From the NCBI GenBank assembly GCA_025936595.1, contig JAICTB010000029.1, positions 1 to 14,100 of the forward strand: a stretch of DNA of 14,100 bases. The letters run 5' to 3'. The notes under the pieces are model-generated. The model was given only the letters and a program-made list of their open reading frames with translations. It did no database searches and was not told where the DNA came from. How positions within the stretch are numbered: position 1 is the first letter of the stretch; each line of letters begins with the position of its first letter. Made by a program: the position numbers and the translations under genes. Shown in pieces: positions 1 to 6,841 of the stretch. This DNA is from Thermoleophilia bacterium. Lineage in GTDB: Bacteria; Actinomycetota; Thermoleophilia; Gaiellales; Gaiellaceae.

Positions 1-74
1 GAGCCCGCGTTGTTCAGGTGCGCGACGTGGTCGACGCCGGGCGTCTCGGCCCGCACCCGCTCGAGGTCGATCAC
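1..74 (-). CDS. Class V aminotransferase-type PLP enzyme, N-terminus only (truncated by window edge)
   Basis: The minus strand reads from a GTG at 74-72 as 24 codons running off the window. The peptide is M-I-D-L-E-R-V-R-A-E-T-P-G followed by VDHVAHLNNAGS. The D/E-L-x-x-x-R-x-E-T-P-G opening and the H-L-N-N-A-G segment are what I know from the extreme N-terminus of fold-type I, class V aminotransferase / cysteine desulfurase-like enzymes. The catalytic lysine and PLP site would lie outside the window, so the substrate cannot be told. The start was chosen because family homology begins here; there is no clear Shine-Dalgarno sequence, and the frame stays open upstream through arginine-rich repeat sequence that does not look like protein. 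It is divergent from the carboxyltransferase gene. Confidence 0.6.
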   Translation of the reverse strand, partial: MIDLERVRAETPGVDHVAHLNNAG

Positions 75-125
75 GAAGCAGCCGTCGCGAAGACGCCGGC
101 GCTCGCCGCACAGCCGGCGCCGATT

Positions 126-233
126 CGGCGTGCGGAGCCGACGCGGCGTGCGGAGCCGGCGCGGCGTGCGGAGCCGGCGCGGCGTGCGGAGCCGGCGCGG
201 CGTGCGGAGCCGGCGCGGCGGGCCGAGGCAGGC
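126..233. repeat. 18-bp tandem repeat, five units plus a degenerate sixth
   Basis: The unit cggcgtgcggagccggcg recurs head to tail at 126-143, 144-161, 162-179, 180-197 and 198-215. The first unit differs by one base (a at 141), and the rest are identical. A diverged sixth unit fills 216-233. The unit is a multiple of three, so one plus-strand frame reads a repeated six-residue R-R-A-E-P-A motif, but no recognisable protein contains it. There are no spacers between units, so this is not a CRISPR array. It is probably a slippage-prone minisatellite in the intergenic region. Confidence 0.9.
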
Positions 234-275
234 ATCCCGCGACTCTAGCGTCCGCTCCGACCACGGCTCGACGAG

Positions 276-334
276 CCACGTCCGGTGGCAGCCACCCATA
301 CGCGGGTGTGCAAGAACTGTGCCAAGTGTGTGAC
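276..334. repeat. 59-bp direct repeat, copy 1, with GGTGGC/GCCACC dyad
   Basis: This copy aligns without gaps to 376-434, at an offset of exactly 100 bases, with 44 of 59 positions identical by my count. Identity is highest round the dyad ggtggc-a-gccacc (284-296), which both copies keep perfectly, and in the final gtgtgac. The flanks of the dyad are less self-complementary here than in copy 2. Confidence 0.75.
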
Positions 335-375
335 AGACGCCGGGGCGCCTAACGCTCGAGGGCGCCGCCAAAAAG

Positions 376-434
376 CCATGTCCGGTGGCAGCCACCGACA
401 CGGAGGCGTGCCGGAACTCGATCGCGCGTGTGAC
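376..434. repeat. 59-bp direct repeat, copy 2, with extended inverted repeat
   Basis: In this copy the dyad extends outward: tgtc (379-382), one unpaired c, ggtggc (384-389), a, gccacc (391-396), gaca (397-400). It is therefore a ten-pair inverted repeat with one bulge, which could act as a hairpin or a dimeric-protein operator. It ends about 30 bases before the putative -10 box of the carboxyltransferase gene. It resembles REP-type palindromes in kind, but I cannot assign it to a named family. Confidence 0.75.
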
Positions 435-464
435 GAGTGGCGGTGTTCCGTGCCCGTCGGCGGT

Positions 465-470
465 TAGGCT
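465..470 (+). promoter_or_regulatory. Putative -10 box for the carboxyltransferase gene (leaderless start)
   Basis: TAGGCT fits the TAnnnT pattern and ends seven bases before the GTG at 478, which would put transcription initiation at or next to the start codon. I see no convincing -35 element. The same hexamer-to-start distance recurs before the genes at 4140 and 5066. Confidence 0.4.
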
Positions 471-477
471 CCGCTCC

Positions 478-2055
478 GTGGCGAAGGCGGAGAGGCGCGT
501 GCACGAGACGACGCAGCAGAAGCTGCAGTGGCTCGCCGAGCTGCGCGACGAGGCGCGGCATGCGGGCTCGGAGAAGTCCGTCGCGAAGCACAAGGACGCA
601 GGGAAGCTGCTTGCGCGGGAGCGCGCGGTGAAGCTGTGCGACCCCGGCTCGTTCGTCGAGCTCGACCGCTACGTGCGCCATCGGGAGGCGAACTTCGGGA
701 TGCTCGAGCGGCGCCCCTACGGCGACGCCGTCGTCACCGGGTACGGCACGATCTTCGGCCGGCGAGTCTTCGTCTTCAGCCAGGACTTCACTGTCTTCGG
801 CGGATCGCTCAGCGAGGTGTTCGCGGAGAAGATCTGCAAGGTCATGGATCTCGCGGCCAAGTACGGCTGCCCTCTGATCGGGATCAACGACTCGGGCGGC
901 GCACGTATCCAGGAGGGGGTCGTGTCGCTCGCCGGCTACGCCGAGATCTTCTGGCGGAACGTCCAGAGCTCCGGCGTGATCCCGCAGATCTCGCTCGTGA
1001 TGGGGCCGTGTGCGGGCGGCGCCGTCTACTCGCCTGCGATCACCGATTTCGTCCTGATGGTCGAGGGCAGTTCGTACATGTTCATCACCGGCCCCGACGT
1101 CGTGAAGACAGTGACCGGCGAGGAGGTGACGTTCGAAGAGCTCGGCGGCGCGCACACGCACGCGTCGAAGTCGGGTGTCGCGCACCTGACGTCGGCGGAT
1201 GAGGAGGGCGCGCTCGAGGACGCTCGCTACCTCCTGAGCTTCCTGCCGCAGTCGAACGAGCACCCGGCGCCGTACGACCCACCGAGCGATCCCGTCGACC
1301 GCGAGGCGCCGGAGCTCGACGAGCTCGTCCCGGACGAACCGACCAGGCCGTACGACATCAAGCGCGTGATCGCCGCGGTCGTCGACGACGGCGAGTTCCT
1401 CGAGCTCCAGCAGCTCTATGCGCAGAACATCGTCTGCGGGTTCGCGCGACTCGGCGGGTACAGCGTCGGCATAGTCGGCAACCAGCCATCCTCGCTCGCC
1501 GGCGTGCTCGACATCGGCTCGTCGGAGAAGGCCGCGCGCTTCGTGCGCACCTGCGATGCGTTCAACGTGCCGCTCGTCACGTTCGTCGACGTTCCAGGGT
1601 TCCTGCCCGGGACGGCGCAGGAGTGGGGCGGCATCATCCGCCACGGCGCGAAGCTGCTCTACGCCTACTGCGAGGCGACCGTGCCGAAGCTGACGGTGAT
1701 CACGCGGAAGGCCTACGGCGGTGCGTACGACGTCATGAGCTCGAAGCACGTCCGCGCCGACTTCAACTTCGCGTGGCCGACGGCCGAGGTCGCCGTGATG
1801 GGGCCCGAGGGAGCCGTCAACATCATCTTCAGGCAGGAGCTGGCGGACGCCGCCGACCCCGACGCGCGGCGCGCCGAGCTGATCGCCGAGTACAGGGAGC
1901 GGTTCGCGAACCCGTACACAGCCGCCGAGCGCGGATACGTCGACGAGGTGATCGAGCCGAGGCGCACGCGCCCGGTGCTGATCGACGCGCTGAAGACGGC
2001 GATCACGAAGCGCGAACGCCGTCCGCCGCGCAAGCACGGCAACATCCCGCTGTAG
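478..2055 (+). CDS. pccB: Acyl-CoA (probably propionyl-CoA) carboxylase beta subunit, carboxyltransferase
   Basis: This subunit moves the carboxyl group from carboxybiotin to an acyl-CoA, making methylmalonyl-CoA if propionyl-CoA is the substrate. The product is 525 aa, close to the usual length of actinobacterial PccB. Visible hallmarks are the N-terminal crotonase-fold half (NFGMLERRPYGDAVVTGYGT, GINDSGGARIQEG, GPCAGGAVYSPAITDF), the C-terminal half (EKAARFVRTCDAFNVPLVTF, DVPGFLPGT, TRKAYGGAYDVM) and the tail KHGNIPL. The aspartate in GGAYDVM (residue 418) corresponds to the position reported to set acyl-CoA specificity (Asp422 in S. coelicolor PccB), which favours propionyl-CoA. The GTG at 478 is chosen because of the -10-like box seven bases upstream. 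A GTG at 499 with a GGAG at 489-492 is the alternative, giving 518 aa. The frame is open back to a GTG at 385, but that extension is translated repeat. The partner alpha subunit is at 5066, not adjacent. Confidence 0.95.
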   Translation: MAKAERRVHETTQQKLQWLAELRDEARHAGSEKSVAKHKDAGKLLARERAVKLCDPGSFVELDRYVRHREANFGMLERRPYGDAVVTGYGTIFGRRVFVFSQDFTVFGGSLSEVFAEKICKVMDLAAKYGCPLIGINDSGGARIQEGVVSLAGYAEIFWRNVQSSGVIPQISLVMGPCAGGAVYSPAITDFVLMVEGSSYMFITGPDVVKTVTGEEVTFEELGGAHTHASKSGVAHLTSADEEGALEDARYLLSFLPQSNEHPAPYDPPSDPVDREAPELDELVPDEPTRPYDIKRVIAAVVDDGEFLELQQLYAQNIVCGFARLGGYSVGIVGNQPSSLAGVLDIGSSEKAARFVRTCDAFNVPLVTFVDVPGFLPGTAQEWGGIIRHGAKLLYAYCEATVPKLTVITRKAYGGAYDVMSSKHVRADFNFAWPTAEVAVMGPEGAVNIIFRQELADAADPDARRAELIAEYRERFANPYTAAERGYVDEVIEPRRTRPVLIDALKTAITKRERRPPRKHGNIPL

Positions 2056-2061
2056 CTGTTG

Positions 2062-3861
2062 TTACGCGCTGATCGCTCGGGGCGCGCTGACTGACGCGAG
2101 GAACGCCTGCACGACCTCGGGATCGAACTGCGTGCCCTGGCAGCGCTCGACCTCGAGGTAGGCGTCCTCGTAGCTCAACGGGTCGCGGTAGAGGCGGTTG
2201 GACGTCATTGCGTCGAACGCGTCGGCGACGAAGATGATCCGGGCGCCGAGTGGGATGCGCTCGCCCGCGAGCCCGGCCGGATACCCGCCGCCGTCCCAGC
2301 GCTCGTGATGGTGCAGGACCCAGTCGGCGATTGGGTCGACGCCGAGGCTCTCCAGCATCCGGTGACCGATCTGCGGATGGCGCTCAAGGACGATCCACTC
2401 GGCACTGCTGAGCGCGCCGGGCTTGCGCAGGATCTCCTCGGGGATCGCGAGCTTGCCGAGATCGTGCAGGCTCGCGGCGAGGCGCGTCAGCTCGATCTCC
2501 TCCTGGGTGAGACCGAGCTGCTCGGCGATCTTCGCAGCGAGCGCGGCGACCCGCTCCGAGTGGCTGCCCGTGTACGCGTCGCGCGTGTCGACGGCCTTCG
2601 CGAGCGCAGCCGCGGCGCGGTAGCGTGCGACGCGGTCCTGGCCGCTCGCGACGCGCCGGAACTCGGTCAGCTCGGCGACATCCGACTGCGCGAGGCGCAC
2701 CTGGTTCTTCCCGTGCTCCTTCGCCCAGTAGAGAGCGCCGTCGGCCAGGCGAATCAGCGAATCGCGCTCGCGTCCGTGCCGGGGGAACGTGGCGATGCCG
2801 GCGCTGACGGTGATCGCGTCCGCGACGCCCACGTCGAGCTCGCCGATCCGCTCGACGATCGTCTTCGCGATCGCGACCGCCTCTCCGCCGTCCACGCCTG
2901 TCAGGAGGACGGCGAACTCGTCCCCGCCGAGCCGGAACGACTCACCGCCCTGCCGGAGTCGCGTCGCCACGTGCGAGAGGACGCGATCGCCGGCCGGATG
3001 GCCGAACTGGTCGTTGATGCGCTTGAAGTTGTCGATGTCGAGGAAGCACAGCGACACGATGCCGCCGTTCTCGTCCGCCGTCGTGAGCTCGCGCTGCAGG
3101 CGCTCGTGGAAATGCCGGTGGTTGCCGAGCCCGGTCAACGGGTCGGTGAGGGCGAGACGGATCGCATTCAGCGCCTTGTGCGTCGAGCGCTGGTAGAGCG
3201 CGATCGCGACGAGCGGACCCGCCAGCGCGGCGAAGAGATACGGGGTGCGCTGCCAGAGCACGACGAGCATCAGAGCGGTCGACGCCATCAGCGAGAACGG
3301 GAGCACCGTCCAGCGGACGTTCGAGCGGATCAGCTTGAAGTAGCCGAACTCCGATCCCGACGCTGCGATCGCGGCGGAGACGAGCACGAGGTTCACCGAG
3401 TAGAGGATTGCCGCGGTCAGGCCGACCTGGCCGCCGATCGCCGCGGCGTCCGTCCTGCCGTCGACGTGTGTCAGGACCCAGCCGGCGAGCGTTCCGACGA
3501 GCCCGAAAACGCCGGCGTTGAAGACCGTGCGGATCCAGGGATTGCGCCGCATCAGCGCCACGACGGTCGGAGCGGTCACGTAGATGAACGTCGCCGGGGC
3601 CCAGCCGAAGATGACGAGCTCCGCGACGGCGAAGACGAAGCCGAGCGAGACGCCGTTCGCGTCGGCGCCCTCGACGGGGACCGGGAACCGCTCGGCCAGG
3701 ATCGAGGCGAGCAGGAACGCGGCGACCCCGGCGATCGTCGTGGTCGAGCCCGGATCCCTCGCAAAAGAAAACGTCGCCGCAAGGTATGCGGCGACGCCGA
3801 CCAGGGAGACGGGCGCGACAACCGCGAGCAGTCTCGCGGGAGGAAGCGCCCCGGCTCTCAT
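2062..3861 (-). CDS. Membrane-bound GGDEF / HD-GYP protein (c-di-GMP turnover)
   Basis: This is a 599-aa c-di-GMP signalling protein. Residues about 10-225 hold roughly six hydrophobic segments with no recognised sensor signature. A GGDEF (diguanylate cyclase) domain follows at about 235-392, with the metal-site region FLDIDNF (273-279) and an intact RLGGDEF (GGDEF at 312-316). The inhibitory RxxD site expected five residues before GGDEF reads R-Q-G-G, so product inhibition is probably absent. An HD-GYP phosphodiesterase domain spans about 412-592, with H434, HD at 466-467 in SLHDLGK, H495, and HHHERWDGGGYP (517-528). Both catalytic motifs look intact, so the protein could make and degrade c-di-GMP. 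It lies 16 bases behind the 36-codon membrane peptide and is probably co-transcribed with it. It converges on the carboxyltransferase gene with six bases between stop codons. Confidence 0.93.
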   Translation of the reverse strand: MRAGALPPARLLAVVAPVSLVGVAAYLAATFSFARDPGSTTTIAGVAAFLLASILAERFPVPVEGADANGVSLGFVFAVAELVIFGWAPATFIYVTAPTVVALMRRNPWIRTVFNAGVFGLVGTLAGWVLTHVDGRTDAAAIGGQVGLTAAILYSVNLVLVSAAIAASGSEFGYFKLIRSNVRWTVLPFSLMASTALMLVVLWQRTPYLFAALAGPLVAIALYQRSTHKALNAIRLALTDPLTGLGNHRHFHERLQRELTTADENGGIVSLCFLDIDNFKRINDQFGHPAGDRVLSHVATRLRQGGESFRLGGDEFAVLLTGVDGGEAVAIAKTIVERIGELDVGVADAITVSAGIATFPRHGRERDSLIRLADGALYWAKEHGKNQVRLAQSDVAELTEFRRVASGQDRVARYRAAAALAKAVDTRDAYTGSHSERVAALAAKIAEQLGLTQEEIELTRLAASLHDLGKLAIPEEILRKPGALSSAEWIVLERHPQIGHRMLESLGVDPIADWVLHHHERWDGGGYPAGLAGERIPLGARIIFVADAFDAMTSNRLYRDPLSYEDAYLEVERCQGTQFDPEVVQAFLASVSAPRAISA

Positions 3862-3877
3862 CTCGGAGAGCGGGGTG

Positions 3878-3988
3878 CTACCAGGTGAAGTTGAAGAGCG
3901 CCCACGTGAAGTTGCCGACGAGCGCCGCGATCGCGACGAGGAGGGCGATCATCACGACGGCTGTGTGCTTGGATTTCCACTGAAGCAT
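3878..3988 (-). CDS. 36-aa single-span membrane peptide, first gene of the GGDEF/HD-GYP unit
   Basis: An ATG at 3988-3986 opens a 36-codon frame ending in TAG at 3880-3878. The peptide starts MLQWKSKH, has one hydrophobic helix (about residues 9-25, rich in A/V/I/L) and ends GNFTWALFNFTW, with the motif NFTW repeated seven residues apart. A strong Shine-Dalgarno GGAGG lies nine bases before the ATG (4002-3998). Basic residues before the helix favour the N-terminus inside and the aromatic tail outside. Only 16 bases separate it from the c-di-GMP enzyme. I do not recognise a named family. It could be a small regulator or partner of that enzyme, or a leader peptide; both are inference. The clean start signal and amphipathic design argue for a real gene. 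Confidence 0.65.
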   Translation of the reverse strand: MLQWKSKHTAVVMIALLVAIAALVGNFTWALFNFTW

Positions 3989-4127
3989 TGGGGTGATCCT
4001 CCGAAAGGTGGGCCGCATTCGAGGGGATTGTGGGTCACCACCCTGTGTGCAGCTATCACCCGAAGGGGTGAAAGACCTTCAGCATGCGCCGGATCCCTCG
4101 AACGGGTGAGGTCCCCGCCGGACAGGT
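3989..4127 (-). promoter_or_regulatory. Structured 5' leader of the membrane-peptide / c-di-GMP operon, candidate cis-regulatory RNA
   Basis: Read on the minus strand, the leader can form several helices: GGGGA with UCCCC, enclosing the rest; GACCU with AGGUC; a hairpin UCACCC-cuuc-GGGUGA (plus coordinates 4056-4071); and a small GGGU-ggug-ACCC hairpin. The Shine-Dalgarno GGAGG (4002-3998) can pair with CCACC (4011-4007) across a four-base UUUC loop, with one A/A mismatch. That CCACC can instead pair with GGUGG (4042-4038), which would free the Shine-Dalgarno. Several other starts in the window look leaderless, so a long leader here is notable. I could not match it to GEMM, ydaO or another riboswitch I know. 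The start of transcription is a guess from a CAAACT box at 4133-4128. Confidence 0.4.
3998..4002 (-). promoter_or_regulatory. Shine-Dalgarno GGAGG for the 36-aa peptide
   Basis: GGAGG is a perfect match to the anti-Shine-Dalgarno core, with nine bases between it and the ATG at 3988. It is the strongest ribosome binding site I see in the window, and it supports the peptide being translated. Confidence 0.75.
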
Positions 4128-4132
4128 AGTTT
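4127..4132 (+). promoter_or_regulatory. Putative -10 box for the 42-aa gene (leaderless start)
   Basis: TAGTTT fits TAnnnT and ends seven bases before the GTG at 4140, the same geometry as at 465-470. The reverse strand of the same bases gives CAAACT (4133-4128), which could be the -10 box of the divergent leader, so the two promoters would overlap. No -35 element is evident. Confidence 0.4.
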
Positions 4133-4139
4133 GCGCCGC

Positions 4140-4268
4140 GTGGAGCTGGAGCTGACGCCGCCGCAGCCGGACGAGGTCGTGCAGGCCCTGTCCGAGCTCC
4201 TCACGCAGCCGCCTCCCGAGCCGGATCCGTGGTGGCAGGCGGGGATCGCCGAGGCGCTCGAGTCCTAA
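4140..4268 (+). CDS. 42-aa acidic small protein, possible acyl-CoA carboxylase epsilon-like subunit
   Basis: GTG at 4140 to TAA at 4268. The product begins MELELTPPQPDEVVQALSEL, continues through a proline-rich stretch (residues 24-30), and ends PWWQAGIAEALES. The plan is a short beta-like start, a P-x-x-D/E-E-V-x-x-A-L helix, then a tryptophan-containing tail. This resembles the conserved part of the small epsilon subunits that stabilise actinobacterial acyl-CoA carboxylases, and it sits between the beta gene (478-2055) and the alpha gene (5066-6841) on the same strand. That assignment is inference, because the classical IxRGxPTxEE motif is not fully present. The start is supported by a TAGTTT box seven bases upstream rather than by a Shine-Dalgarno. 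The reading frame is short but protein-like in composition. Confidence 0.5.
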   Translation: MELELTPPQPDEVVQALSELLTQPPPEPDPWWQAGIAEALES

Positions 4269-4291
4269 CCGCACCGAGTCGTAACCGCACC
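4260..4291. repeat. 16-bp tandem duplication between two small genes
   Basis: gagtcctaaccgcacc (4260-4275) is followed directly by gagtcgtaaccgcacc (4276-4291), matching at 15 of 16 positions. The first unit contains the last codons and the stop of the 42-aa gene, and the second lies in the gap before the zinc-ribbon gene. It may be a recent slippage duplication or a pair of binding sites. Confidence 0.85.
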
Positions 4292-4317
4292 ACGCGTAAG
4301 GCCGTTGCACCGGTGTG

Positions 4318-4497
4318 ATGTGCATTCGGTGTGGAGAACACGAGACGCCGCTCGACCGTCCCTACTGCGTCCACTGCACGTTTGCCGTGCGCGCCGAGGT
4401 CGAGGACGGGCTGCGCAAGCTCGGCGAGTATCTCGGCGCCTGGGCCGCGTTCGACGCCTGGTGCGCGGCGCGACGCCGCTCGGTCGCGTCCGTCTGA
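4318..4497 (+). CDS. Zinc-ribbon microprotein, 59 aa
   Basis: ATG at 4318 to TGA at 4497; an in-frame GTG at 4315 would add one residue. The N-terminus has two CxxC pairs (C2/C5 and C17/C20, spaced by 11 residues), MCIRCGEHETPL and YCVHCTF, which form a treble-clef or zinc-ribbon knuckle. The rest, AEVEDGLRKLGEYLGAWAAFDAW, looks like one amphipathic helix, followed by a short basic tail. The function is unknown to me. Such proteins bind Zn2+ and often act as small nucleic-acid or protein adaptors, but nothing here proves that. It lies 49 bases after the 42-aa gene and may share its transcript. Ribosome binding evidence is weak (AAGG at 4298-4301). It converges with the pgsA-like gene, with two bases between stop codons. 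Confidence 0.65.
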   Translation: MCIRCGEHETPLDRPYCVHCTFAVRAEVEDGLRKLGEYLGAWAAFDAWCAARRRSVASV

Positions 4498-4499
4498 AG

Positions 4500-5045
4500 C
4501 TAGGAGACGGTCGCGCGCCCGCGGAAGAGGCTCGGCGCCGACCGCGCGTAGTCGACCGCGGAGATCCAGGTCAGCGCGAGCGCGACGAGGAGCGCCCACC
4601 AGGCCACCCGGTCGCCCCAGGCGCCCGCGGCCGCGAACCCGCCGACCGCCGCCGCGACCGCCTGCGCCCACGTCTTCATCTTCGCGAGGTCACGTGCGGC
4701 GATCACGACGCCGCGCTCGATCGCCGCCTGGCGAAGCCCGGAGATCAGGAGCTCGCGCGCGACGATCGCCGCGACCATCCAGGCCGGGAAGACGCGCTGG
4801 TCGAGCAGCACGATCAGCGTCGCCATCACGAGCAGCTTGTCCGCGACCGGGTCGAGCAGTGAGCCGAGCGGCGAGGTGCGCCCGCTGCGCCGCGCAATGC
4901 GGCCGTCGAACCAGTCGGTCGTCATCGCGGCGATGAAGACGCCCACCGCCCAGTAGTCGTGCCCGTCGAACGGGACGGCGAAGAGGAGCACCACGATGGG
5001 CACCGAGATCGCGCGTGCGACGGTCAACTGGTCGGCGAGGCCCAT
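4500..5045 (-). CDS. pgsA: CDP-diacylglycerol--glycerol-3-phosphate 3-phosphatidyltransferase family protein
   Basis: This integral membrane enzyme transfers phosphatidate from CDP-diacylglycerol to an alcohol. The best match is glycerol-3-phosphate, the first step towards phosphatidylglycerol and cardiolipin. The product is 181 aa, normal for the family. The CDP-alcohol phosphatidyltransferase signature is complete: D44-x-x-D47-G48-x-x-A51-R52-x8-G61-x3-D65-x3-D69 (DWFDGRIARRSG ... GSLLDPVADK). Four to five hydrophobic segments follow the usual pattern. The ATG at 5045 gives the family-typical opening MGLADQLTVARAISVP. The frame is open further upstream, but that sequence is antisense to the neighbouring carboxylase gene. 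The exact acceptor (glycerol-3-phosphate or another, such as inositol phosphate) cannot be fixed by eye. It is divergent from the alpha subunit gene, with 20 bases between starts. Confidence 0.9.
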   Translation of the reverse strand: MGLADQLTVARAISVPIVVLLFAVPFDGHDYWAVGVFIAAMTTDWFDGRIARRSGRTSPLGSLLDPVADKLLVMATLIVLLDQRVFPAWMVAAIVARELLISGLRQAAIERGVVIAARDLAKMKTWAQAVAAAVGGFAAAGAWGDRVAWWALLVALALTWISAVDYARSAPSLFRGRATVS

Positions 5046-5052
5046 CCGTCGG

Positions 5053-5059
5053 GAGAATA
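5053..5059. promoter_or_regulatory. Overlapping back-to-back -10 boxes serving pgsA (-) and the carboxylase alpha gene (+)
   Basis: On the plus strand GAGAAT (5053-5058) ends seven bases before the GTG at 5066. On the minus strand TATTCT (5059-5054) ends eight bases before the ATG at 5045. Only 20 bases separate the two start codons, so any promoter must sit here or inside the opposing gene. Both genes would then be leaderless, and their polymerase footprints would exclude each other. Confidence 0.4.
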
Positions 5060-5065
5060 CGGAGT

Positions 5066-6841
<1,776 letters not shown>

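Larger units (their letters stand above)
75..477. other. Intergenic region between divergent genes, with two repeat families
   Basis: These 403 bases lie between the start of the minus-strand aminotransferase and the plus-strand carboxyltransferase. Apart from the tandem repeat at 126-233, the direct repeats at 276-334 and 376-434, and a -10-like box at 465-470, I see nothing else. Open frames cross it on both strands, but their translations are arginine-rich or arise from the repeats, and none has a recognisable domain. Confidence 0.7.

Noticed and set aside
126..233. CRISPR array
   Set aside because: The units abut without unique spacers, and no cas genes are nearby.
18..248. Frame encoding repeated R-R-A-E-P-A
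   Set aside because: It is the translation of an 18-bp tandem repeat in an intergenic region, with no start signal and no recognisable domain.
385..477. N-terminal extension of the carboxyltransferase from GTG at 385, and a similar 60-codon frame from 285
   Set aside because: Both begin with the same MAAT-type sequence only because the 59-bp repeat is translated in the same relative frame. PccB family similarity starts much later.
349..2037. 562-codon open frame on the minus strand opposite pccB
   Set aside because: Its translation is rich in R, H, V and D with no domain, as expected opposite a high-GC gene. The plus strand carries an unmistakable carboxyltransferase.
2305..3888. 527-codon plus-strand frame opposite the GGDEF/HD-GYP gene
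   Set aside because: The translation is charged and repetitive with no motif, while the minus strand shows intact GGDEF and HD-GYP signatures.
3989..4127. c-di-GMP-I (GEMM) or c-di-AMP (ydaO) riboswitch
   Set aside because: I looked for the GEMM core (CACGCACAGGGCAAACC and the later GACGCAAAGCC) and the ydaO GGGGUGAAUC-type core. Neither is present, so only an unclassified structured leader is claimed.
4056..4325. 89-codon minus-strand frame across the small-gene region
   Set aside because: It has no domain or ribosome site, it is antisense to the two plus-strand small genes, and it overlaps the structured leader.
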